In this document: positions 1 to 5,054 of the stretch, one piece after another
Layout: each line of letters starts with the position of its first letter
Numbering within the stretch: position 1 is the first letter of the stretch
Assembly: GCA_013336035.1 (NCBI GenBank)
Contig: JAAXUL010000313.1
Location: 1 to 8,294, forward strand
Direction of reading: 5' to 3'
DNA length: 8,294 bases
DNA from: Chloroflexales bacterium
Lineage (GTDB): Bacteria > Chloroflexota > Chloroflexia > Chloroflexales > Chloroflexaceae
The notes under the pieces: model-generated
The model's database searches: none
Seen by the model: only the letters and a program-made list of their open reading frames with translations
Told to the model about the DNA's origin: nothing
Translations under genes and position numbers: made by a program

Positions 1-570
1 CATCACCAGCAGGGCGCCGATGCCCGCCGGCAGCAGCGGCAGCAGCAGCAGGGCCAGGGCCACGCAGAGCTGGTATAGCGGCCCATAGCTCATCGCCTGG
101 CCGTAGCCCACCAGCACCGGGGCGAGCAGGGCAAATAGGATGAGGTACTGGCTCAGCAGTCCGCCAAAGAACTTGACGATGAAGACCGCCCGCATCGGCA
201 CGGGCGCCACCAGCAGCATATCGATATCGCCCGAGAGATAGAGCGAGCTGAGCAGGCTGCTGAAGCTCGAGAAGACCAGCAGCGCCAGGGCCCCAAGCAG
301 CACGGCGCTCGGCACGGCCGCCAGGAAGGGGGCCACATCGGTGGGCAGCCCGGGGCTGCGGGCCGCGGCCTCGCGCAGCAGATCGGCCAGATCAGGGTTG
401 CGCAGGGCGCTAACAATGAAGCGCGTGAAGCTATAGAGGGCGAATGATCCGAGGGCGCCCAGGGCTACCATGGCCACAAGCCCGAGCTTGCCGCTGAGCT
501 TCCCCCGCCAGAAGGTGTTCCGGCCAATCTGTAGCCGGGCGCGCACCAGCACCCAGATCGCATTGAGCAT
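1..570 (-). CDS. ABC-2-type transporter permease, N-terminal 190 residues (gene runs off the left edge)
   Basis: Membrane-spanning partner of the ATPase encoded just upstream; the pair should form an ABC exporter in the cytoplasmic membrane, substrate unknown. The frame is open from an ATG at 570 to the window edge with no stop, giving 190 residues. A short basic N-terminus (MLNAIWVLVRARLQIGRN) is followed by hydrophobic segments at about 30-54, 84-109, 137-156 and 166-189. Between the second and third lies a cytoplasmic-looking stretch, GDIDMLLVAPVPMRAVFIVK (114-133), resembling the 'LL-x-P-V-x-x-R' segment often seen in ABC-2-type exporter permeases. The start lies two bases past the ATPase stop codon; only a weak GAGG sits upstream inside the ATPase end, so translation is probably coupled. 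The C-terminal part is outside the window. The permease assignment rests on topology and the ATPase neighbour, and the exact family is not certain. Confidence 0.85.
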   Translation of the reverse strand, partial: MLNAIWVLVRARLQIGRNTFWRGKLSGKLGLVAMVALGALGSFALYSFTRFIVSALRNPDLADLLREAAARSPGLPTDVAPFLAAVPSAVLLGALALLVFSSFSSLLSSLYLSGDIDMLLVAPVPMRAVFIVKFFGGLLSQYLILFALLAPVLVGYGQAMSYGPLYQLCVALALLLLPLLPAGIGALLVM

Positions 571-572
571 AG

Positions 573-1346
573 CTATGTCAGCGCCTCGGCGATGGCGGCC
601 TCCTCGGATCCGCCCGTGAGGCTCAGGAAAATATCCTCAAGGGTGGCGTCGCCGCCAGCCCGCAGATCTTCGAGCGTGCCCGCCGCGACGATGGCGCCCT
701 GGTTGATGATGAAGACCCGGTCACACATACGCTCGGCGATCTCGAGGATGTGCGTGGACATAAAGACCGAGGTGCCGCGCCCCGCCACCTGGCGCAGCAT
801 ATCTTTGATCAGCCGGGCGCTGCGCGGGTCGAGGCCGACCGTCGGCTCATCGAGGAAGAAGGCCCGCGGCTGGTGCAGAAGGGCGCCGGTCAGCGCGGCC
901 TTCTGGCGCATGCCGTGGCTGTAGCCGCCCAGCAGCTCGTCGCCCCGCTCCTCGAGCCCGAAGAGGCGCAGCAGATCCTCGCCCCGCTGTCGGGCCTCGC
1001 GCAGGTCGAGCTGGTACAGGCCGGCAATGAGCTCGATATACTCGCGGGCGGTGAGCTTCTCGGGCAGGTACGGCTGGTCGGGGACATAGCCGAGCAGGGC
1101 CTTAGCCTTGAGTGGCTCGGCCTGGATATCGAAGCCGCCGATGCGGGCGGTGCCGGCGCTCGGGCGCAGCAGCCCGATCAACATTTTGATTGTGGTGGTC
1201 TTGCCGGCGCCGTTGGGCCCAAGGAAGCCGACGATCTCGCCAGGGTAGACCGTCAGGTCTACTCCCCTCACGGCGAAGGTGTCACCGTAGCGCTTCTGCA
1301 AGCCCGCCGCCTCGATCATTGGTGCGGCGCCCGGTCGCTGGTCCAT
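573..1346 (-). CDS. ABC transporter ATP-binding protein (ABC-2 exporter type)
   Basis: A 257-residue ATPase that should power the permease encoded immediately downstream by binding and hydrolysing ATP at the inner face of the membrane. All ABC motifs are intact (numbered from this start): Walker A GPNGAGKT at 43-50, Q-loop glutamine at 91 (VPDQPYLPEKLT), signature YSHGMRQK at 142-149 (a variant of LSGGQ usual in ABC-2 exporter ATPases), Walker B FFLDEP with Asp166 and catalytic Glu167, D-loop GLDPRS, and H-loop His199 in MSTHILE. Length fits single-domain ATPases of multidrug, Na+ or lipid ABC-2 exporters. The start at 1346 was preferred over in-frame starts at 1433, 1385 and 1373 because GGTGGAGG lies six bases upstream and the likely promoter -10 is at 1384-1389. 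An ATG at 1319 has no ribosome site but begins the conserved domain (MIEAAGLQKRYG). The substrate cannot be deduced. Confidence 0.95.
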   Translation of the reverse strand: MDQRPGAAPMIEAAGLQKRYGDTFAVRGVDLTVYPGEIVGFLGPNGAGKTTTIKMLIGLLRPSAGTARIGGFDIQAEPLKAKALLGYVPDQPYLPEKLTAREYIELIAGLYQLDLREARQRGEDLLRLFGLEERGDELLGGYSHGMRQKAALTGALLHQPRAFFLDEPTVGLDPRSARLIKDMLRQVAGRGTSVFMSTHILEIAERMCDRVFIINQGAIVAAGTLEDLRAGGDATLEDIFLSLTGGSEEAAIAEALT

Positions 1347-1350
1347 GCCC

Positions 1351-1403
1351 GGCCTCCACCTGTCTGTGACCATACCTCGCGGCATTGTAGCACGGTGGAG
1401 GCC
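1351..1403. repeat. 10-bp perfect inverted repeat bracketing the ABC promoter
   Basis: GGCCTCCACC at 1351-1360 and its exact reverse complement GGTGGAGGCC at 1394-1403 are separated by 33 bases containing the TACAAT box and the predicted transcription start. Arm-to-arm distance is 43 bp, about four helical turns. The proximal arm contains the ribosome-binding site of the ATPase gene, so part of its sequence is explained by that role. The distal arm falls in the -35/-10 spacer. If the predicted start is right, the distal arm is not transcribed, so an operator reading is likelier than an mRNA hairpin. Confidence 0.6.
1384..1392 (-). promoter_or_regulatory. Extended -10 promoter for the ABC transporter operon
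   Basis: On the minus strand this reads TGCTACAAT, a TG-n-TACAAT extended -10 element close to the bacterial sigma-70 consensus. No good -35 hexamer is seen 17 bases upstream, which extended -10 promoters tolerate. Transcription would begin near 1377, about 30 bases before the ATG at 1346, leaving room for the GGTGGAGG ribosome site. It lies just after the hairpin ending the sigma-factor unit, so the ABC genes appear to be a separate unit. Predicted by eye only. Confidence 0.55.
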
Positions 1404-1436
1404 TGCGGACGGCTCTGGGCATTGTGGCGGCACATG

Positions 1437-1469
1437 AGAAAGGGCGCAGCCAGTCGCTGCGCCCTTTCT
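1437..1469 (-). terminator. Hairpin terminator after the sigma-factor gene
   Basis: A perfect 14-bp stem (AGAAAGGGCGCAGC pairing with GCTGCGCCCTTTCT) closes a five-base loop (1451-1455). It lies 28 bases past the stop codon of the sigma-like gene and before the ABC promoter. There is no T-run beyond the stem on either strand, although the arm ends in CCCTTTCT, so it may stop polymerase less well than a classic intrinsic terminator or serve as an RNA 3' end stabiliser. Its position between two same-strand units supports the terminator reading. Confidence 0.65.
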
Positions 1470-1497
1470 GGGGTTCCGTTGGGGCCCCGTACGCTGT

Positions 1498-2232
1498 CTA
1501 GTAGAGCCCGCGAAGCTCGGGGCTCTTGCGCAGCCGAGTGAGGACGGTCCGCTTGATTGTGTAGACCTCCTCGACGCCGTGGAACATGGTGCCCCAGCGG
1601 GCGTAGATGTCGCTCGGCTTCATGCCGAGGAGGTACGAGCTGCGGATGACGACACGCTCGGCATCACTGGTGAGCAGCCCATCCACAAGGCCCCAGAACT
1701 CCTCGCGGCTCACCTGCTCGGTGGCCTCCTCGTCGGCGTGGCCGAGGCGCTGGTCGTTCCAATTGACACACTCCTCGGGCAGCATTTCGGTGTACGACTG
1801 CGAGCGGGCGCTGTCGATGACCACGCAGGTGGCGCAGCGTCGCAGGTAGTTGAGCAGCGAGGCCAGGCTCGGGAAGGATGCGAAGCGGGCTGCCGGGATG
1901 GCCCGCCAGAAGCGTGTGAAGGCCGCGCTGACAAAGAAGTCGCTGCTCTCGCCGCTGACGGCGAAGGCGCCCGTGCGGCGCACCCAGTGCTCGACCAGAG
2001 GGGCGTATTGCTCGAAGATATAGCCCCAGGCGGTGTCATCCCGCTCGACCAGGGCGCGGCGGAACAGCTCGTAGGCGTAGCGGGGGTCGTACTCTTCGTG
2101 GCGGTAAAAGCTGCGGCTCTCGGCGAGGGCGCGGCGGGCCAGACTGGCCAGGTCCATCATACCCGGGTCGCTCGGCACGCTGGTCATCGGGCGGATGGCG
2201 GGCGCCACGCTGGTGATCATCTGCTGAGTCAT
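1498..2232 (-). CDS. Sigma-70 family (ECF-like) RNA polymerase sigma factor
   Basis: A 244-residue protein that probably directs RNA polymerase to a set of promoters. Residues 66-142 look like sigma region 2: DDTAWGYIFEQYAPLVEHWV, then FFVSAAFTRFWRAI (region 2.2-like) and SLLNYLRRCATCVVIDSAR (region 2.4-like helix). Residues 183-236 resemble sigma region 4: a helical LLTSDAERVVIRSSYLLGMKPSDIY followed by EEVYTIKRTVLTRLRKSPEL, consistent with a helix-turn-helix. The N-terminal 60 residues and the roughly 40-residue acidic linker between the domains make it longer than a minimal ECF factor. The ATG at 2232 is supported by AGGAGG six bases upstream. It is a single-gene unit between two hairpins, and no anti-sigma factor is visible beside it. 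No clear promoter was found in the roughly 100 bases upstream. The family call rests on motif shape; it could be a sigma-like regulator that has lost part of the usual function. Confidence 0.75.
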   Translation of the reverse strand: MTQQMITSVAPAIRPMTSVPSDPGMMDLASLARRALAESRSFYRHEEYDPRYAYELFRRALVERDDTAWGYIFEQYAPLVEHWVRRTGAFAVSGESSDFFVSAAFTRFWRAIPAARFASFPSLASLLNYLRRCATCVVIDSARSQSYTEMLPEECVNWNDQRLGHADEEATEQVSREEFWGLVDGLLTSDAERVVIRSSYLLGMKPSDIYARWGTMFHGVEEVYTIKRTVLTRLRKSPELRGLY

Positions 2233-2239
2233 CGCTGGC

Positions 2240-2264
2240 CTCCTGTCGGCTTTACTCCTGCCGG
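2240..2264. repeat. Short tandem direct repeat in the sigma-gene leader
   Basis: CTCCTGTCGG (2240-2249) and CTCCTGCCGG (2255-2264) match at nine of ten bases with a 15-bp period. On the minus strand each contains CAGGAG. The copy nearer the ATG is the functional ribosome-binding site; the other is a second, more distant SD-like sequence. This may be a local duplication without function. Confidence 0.5.
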
Positions 2265-2335
2265 TCGTTTTCTAAGGCCAGTCTAGCTCTCGGGGCTGCT
2301 CAGTTAGAGGGCCGCATCCTCCTCGTTGGCTGACG

Positions 2336-2375
2336 AAAAATGGAGGTCGGAGCGCTGCGGCGCCCCGACCTCCAT
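2336..2375 (-). terminator. Intrinsic (Rho-independent) terminator of the AI-2E gene pair
   Basis: TGGAGGTCGG (2341-2350) pairs perfectly with CCGACCTCCA (2365-2374), extended by an A-T pair outside and by GCGC/GCGC inside after one mismatch, with a four-base loop. Read on the minus strand the stem is followed by TTTTT (2340-2336), the classic intrinsic arrangement. It lies about 50 bases past the stop codon of the second AI-2E gene and upstream of the sigma gene, so the two are separate transcription units. Confidence 0.88.
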
Positions 2376-2403
2376 CTCTGGTGAAGATAACGCTCTCTGG
2401 TGA
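2375..2403. repeat. 10-bp direct repeat in the AI-2E 3' untranslated region
   Basis: TCTCTGGTGA occurs at 2375-2384 and again at 2394-2403, 19 bp apart, between the stop codon of the second AI-2E gene and its terminator stem. No function can be assigned; it may be a small duplication. Confidence 0.55.
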
Positions 2404-2425
2404 CGTTTTTCGTGCGATGTCGCCT

Positions 2426-3583
2426 CTAGGCAGTCCGCTGGGCTTCGGTGAGGAGGGTGCGGGCCCGCTCGACGAGGGCCTGGATGCGCTGGGCCTCGGG
2501 GCTTTCGGTGGCGCTCGTCGCCACCTCATCGAGGCGCCCCGCCAGATCCTCGACCTGGACAGCCCTGGTGCGGCTCGCCTCGCTGCGCCCGGTCTCGACC
2601 AGGGCCCGCGTGGCCGCCTGCAGGGCCGCAGCCAGGGGTGGCGCCAGCAGGATGAGGGGCAGGCCGCCTAGATCGGCAAGGGCCATGATCAGCACTACGA
2701 CGAGCACCGGGTTAACACTGATGCCTCGGCGGATCAGCCGCGGCGCCACAAGAAGCCTGATGGCCGCCACGGCCACGATCGCTGCCGCAAGCCCGGCTGT
2801 CGCCGCCACACCGCCCTGCGCCAGGGTTACAGCCGCTACCGGCGCGAGGGCCAGGGCCGGCCCCAGCAGCGGCACGATCTGGGACACACCCCCTATGACG
2901 GCCAGGATAGCCGCCCCGGGCAAGCCCGCCAGCTTGAAGATCAGCAGCAGGGCGGCCATGGTCAGCAGCACGACAGTTGCCACGCCCCGCACATAGGTGC
3001 CCACCTCGCTATAGACGGCCGTGCCGAGGGCGCGCACCCGTGTCCGCGCACCTACAGGCAGCAGCGAGAGCCAGAGGCGCGTGATCCGCTGCTCGCCTAC
3101 GAGCCAGTAGAAGCCGAGCGCGGCGGTGCCGAGGGTGAGGGCCGCCAGGGCCAGGCCGCGTAGCGAGATCGAGAGCAGGGCCGCACCGCTGCCGATCAGG
3201 ATCTCGCTGATCGACACGCTGGCGGGCAGGGCTTCGGCCAGCCCTGGGGCCCAGGCGGCGCCAACCTCAAGGGCGCGGCGTCCACGCGAGTACCATAGGG
3301 GTAGCAGCGAGGCCATCTGGTCCAGGTCAAAGGCCAGCAGCACGCTAAGCCCCACCCCCAGGGCGCCCATAGTTAGCAGCACGCCACCAAAGACGGCAGC
3401 GGCAGCCCGGGGCCGTGGCCATCCCCTTGCGCTGAGGCGCTCGACGAGGGGCGCCAGCCCCGCCGACGTGGCGATAGCGACGGCGAGCAGCTGGGCCGCC
3501 TCGCGCATCTGCCAGAGGGCCAGCGCCACCAAGACAATGCCCAGGATGACGGCGGTCCGCAGAGCGACTAGCTTAAGGCTCAT
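2426..3583 (-). CDS. AI-2E family (PerM-like) membrane protein, divergent copy
   Basis: A 385-residue multi-spanning membrane protein of the AI-2E/UPF0118 family, whose members include the AI-2 exporter TqsA, PerM and some cation/proton antiporters; the substrate here is unknown. Hydrophobic segments lie at about 7-24, 31-46, 61-85, 131-162, 200-222, 223-254, 256-280 and 290-325. The family segment SQIVPLLGPALA is kept at 234-245. The segment matching the usual 'Q-x-x-E-N-x-L-x-P-x-I-M' is degenerate: VAAIRLLVAPRLIRRGISVNPV (from about 272), without the Glu-Asn pair, and the late Gly-rich AIPL segment reads LLAPPLAAALQ. The C-terminal 55 residues form a charged, probably cytoplasmic helical tail. 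The ATG overlaps the previous gene's stop as ATGA, with GAGGT seven bases upstream, so it is translationally coupled to its paralogue. It may be a partner subunit or a diverged transporter. Confidence 0.85.
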   Translation of the reverse strand: MSLKLVALRTAVILGIVLVALALWQMREAAQLLAVAIATSAGLAPLVERLSARGWPRPRAAAAVFGGVLLTMGALGVGLSVLLAFDLDQMASLLPLWYSRGRRALEVGAAWAPGLAEALPASVSISEILIGSGAALLSISLRGLALAALTLGTAALGFYWLVGEQRITRLWLSLLPVGARTRVRALGTAVYSEVGTYVRGVATVVLLTMAALLLIFKLAGLPGAAILAVIGGVSQIVPLLGPALALAPVAAVTLAQGGVAATAGLAAAIVAVAAIRLLVAPRLIRRGISVNPVLVVVLIMALADLGGLPLILLAPPLAAALQAATRALVETGRSEASRTRAVQVEDLAGRLDEVATSATESPEAQRIQALVERARTLLTEAQRTA

Positions 3584-4869
3584 TGGCCTACCTCTATAGC
3601 CTGCTCAGTCGCGGCTGTCGTACCGGGGGGCTCACTGCTTTCCAGGATAGCCTCGAGCTCGTGAAGGATCTGCTCCAGGGCCTCCTCGGGCGCATCGACC
3701 CCGGCCTGGACCCCGGCGTCCTTCGCGCGCAGGTGGCCTGCGATATCGGCAGCCAGGACACGGGCCTCGTAGAGCAGCCTGTCGGCGAGGGTTCGCCCGG
3801 CGGGCGCAACCGCCGCGGACGAGGGCGCGCGCTGAAGCCAGGCGGTGAAGAGCACCTGGATGGCCGCCGTGAGCGGGATGGCCAGTAGCGCGCCGCCCGC
3901 CCCAAAGAGCGCGCCGAAGCCCACGAAGGCCAGCAGGGTCACAACCGGGCTGACGCCAACCGTTTCGTCCATGATGCGCGGCGCGAGGAAATTGTTCTCA
4001 ATCTGCTGGACGACGAGGCCCACAGCCAGGGCCGCCAGGGCCGTCTGCGGGCCCTCGCTCAAACTCACCGCTATGGCGGCCCCGGTGGCGATAAAGGGTC
4101 CGATGAATGGCACCAGCTCGAAGACCGCGGCCACGATGGCCAGCATCACGGCAAAGGGCACACCGGCGACCCAGTAGCCCACAAGGGAGGCGCCGCCGAC
4201 GGTCAGGGCCAGGATGGCCTGCCCGCGCAGAAAGTCGCCGATGCGGCCCTCGATCTCGAGCCAGATGCGCTCGGCGCCCTCGCGACGTTCGATCGGCAGC
4301 AGCAGCAGCAGGCCGCGGATCGAGCGCTCGCGGTAGAGCAGCCAGTAGTAGGTAAAGACGAGCGTGCAGACGGTGACGAAGCTCAGGTAGCCCACGGCTG
4401 AGAGGGTGGGGATGAGCCGGGGCCAGAGAATCTCAAGGCCAAGGTCGCCGGCGGGCAGCGTGGGCTCGAGGCGGTTGCCGATCTGCTGGAAGAGACGAAA
4501 GCGTGATGCGATCAGCCAGCCTCGCGCCCCTTCGTAGAGCTCGGGCACCGCTCGGGCGATGCTGTCGGCCTGCGAGGCCACTCTGGGTACCACGATGAGA
4601 AGAAAGGCGGCCACGACGCCGAGGAGCAGCAGAATGGTACTGCTGGCGGCCAGGAAGCGTGGTAGACGGCCCTCACGCAGGCGCCCCATCACTGGTCGCA
4701 GGGCCGTAGCGAGCATAAGGCCCAGAAAGACGCTGACGACCAGATTGCGCAGGCTGAGGATCAAGGCGAAGCCGAGCAGCACCAGCAGCACCACCAGGGT
4801 GGCCTGGGCCGTCTCGCGGAGCGGGTGGGAGCGCGCAGGGGCGCCGCTCGCTGTGTCGAAGGTGTCCAT
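3580..4869 (-). CDS. AI-2E family (PerM-like) transporter, canonical copy
   Basis: A 429-residue membrane protein of the AI-2E/UPF0118 family. Hydrophobic segments (numbered from this start) lie at about 23-58, 73-96, 154-180, 217-239, 240-270, 274-290 and 306-345. Both family landmarks are intact: FELVPFIGPFIATG at 250-263 and QQIENNFLAPRIM at 288-300, followed by VGVSPVVTLLAFVGFG and GGALLAIPLTAAIQ. Residues after about 345 are a cytoplasmic tail ending in an acidic helix (EEALEQILHELEAILESSEP). Family members export AI-2 (TqsA) or act as ion antiporters; sequence alone does not tell which. It overlaps the next AI-2E gene by four bases (ATGA). The start is uncertain: ATG at 4869 has no clear Shine-Dalgarno, and an in-frame TTG at 4887 has none either and falls inside a repeat. 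ATG 4869 is chosen as the conventional codon. It is divergent from the cyclase gene. Confidence 0.92.
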   Translation of the reverse strand: MDTFDTASGAPARSHPLRETAQATLVVLLVLLGFALILSLRNLVVSVFLGLMLATALRPVMGRLREGRLPRFLAASSTILLLLGVVAAFLLIVVPRVASQADSIARAVPELYEGARGWLIASRFRLFQQIGNRLEPTLPAGDLGLEILWPRLIPTLSAVGYLSFVTVCTLVFTYYWLLYRERSIRGLLLLLPIERREGAERIWLEIEGRIGDFLRGQAILALTVGGASLVGYWVAGVPFAVMLAIVAAVFELVPFIGPFIATGAAIAVSLSEGPQTALAALAVGLVVQQIENNFLAPRIMDETVGVSPVVTLLAFVGFGALFGAGGALLAIPLTAAIQVLFTAWLQRAPSSAAVAPAGRTLADRLLYEARVLAADIAGHLRAKDAGVQAGVDAPEEALEQILHELEAILESSEPPGTTAATEQAIEVGQ

Positions 4870-4881
4870 CGACCCGGCAGA

Positions 4882-4960
4882 GGGCAAGAAGTATGCCGGG
4901 GTGGAGTCAGGCGAGGCGGCGGTCTGCCCACCTTGCGCGCCCGGGCAAGTTCGAGTATGC
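4882..4960. repeat. Gapped direct repeat GGGCAAG...GTATGC in the divergent intergenic region
   Basis: GGGCAAG-AA-GTATGC (4882-4896) and GGGCAAG-TTCGA-GTATGC (4943-4960) share two exact blocks of seven and six bases with different gaps. Copy starts are 61 bp apart. The second copy overlaps the predicted cyclase promoter, whose -10 TATGCT begins inside the second block. The first lies just upstream of the AI-2E start codon. They could be binding sites for one regulator of both genes. The differing spacer lengths argue against a rigid dimer site, and chance remains possible. Confidence 0.4.
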
Positions 4961-4961
4961 T
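4933..4961 (+). promoter_or_regulatory. Candidate sigma-70 promoter for the cyclase gene
   Basis: TTGCGC (4933-4938) and TATGCT (4956-4961) are separated by exactly 17 bases, a plausible -35/-10 pair with partial consensus matches. The start point would be near 4968, giving a leader of about 87 bases before the ATG at 5055. The leader contains the hairpin-forming sequence at 4991-5020. No comparably convincing promoter was seen in the same interval for the opposite AI-2E gene. Confidence 0.4.
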
Positions 4962-4990
4962 CTTACGCACAGTCCGCCAGCCAGTTACTT

Positions 4991-5020
4991 CGGGGGCAGC
5001 AGCCCCCGTTTGCTGTCCCC
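4991..5020 (+). promoter_or_regulatory. Leader with two mutually exclusive hairpins before the cyclase gene
   Basis: CGGGGGC (4991-4997) pairs with GCCCCCG (5002-5008) around an AGCA loop, seven G-C pairs followed by TTTGCT. The same left arm, GGGGGCAGCA (4992-5001), can instead pair with TGCTGTCCCC (5011-5020) in ten pairs including one G-U, with a nine-base loop. The folds cannot coexist. Downstream, CGCCC (5025-5029) could pair with GGGCG (5044-5048) next to the start codon. This resembles an attenuator or switch but is not a known riboswitch class that I recognise, and GC-rich DNA makes such pairings by chance. Confidence 0.4.
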
Positions 5021-5054
5021 AGGGCGCCCTCACATTAGCATTGGGGCGACTCCT

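Noticed and set aside
31..54. CAG-type triplet run near the left edge
   Set aside because: It encodes consecutive leucines of a membrane segment in the permease on the minus strand, so it is coding and not a regulatory microsatellite.
1476..1492. GGGGCCCC palindrome between the sigma stop and its terminator
   Set aside because: It is short, GC-only and without a T-run; expected by chance in DNA of this composition and adjacent to a much better hairpin.
750..1541. 263-codon plus-strand open frame
   Set aside because: It is antisense to the ABC ATPase, and it reads through the terminator hairpin at 1437-1469 and into the sigma gene end.
1579..2286. 235-codon plus-strand open frame opposite the sigma-like gene
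   Set aside because: The minus-strand frame has a good ribosome site and sigma-like helices, whereas this product is Ala/Gly/Val-rich with no motif.
2300..2330. Tiny upstream reading frame (ATG CGG CCC TCT AAC TGA on the minus strand) before the sigma gene
   Set aside because: Its AGGAGG abuts the ATG with no spacing and only five codons follow, so leader-peptide function cannot be supported.
2272..2529. 85-codon minus-strand frame between the AI-2E and sigma genes
   Set aside because: It overlaps the AI-2E C-terminus in another frame and crosses the intrinsic terminator; its composition is Pro/Arg/Ser-rich shadow.
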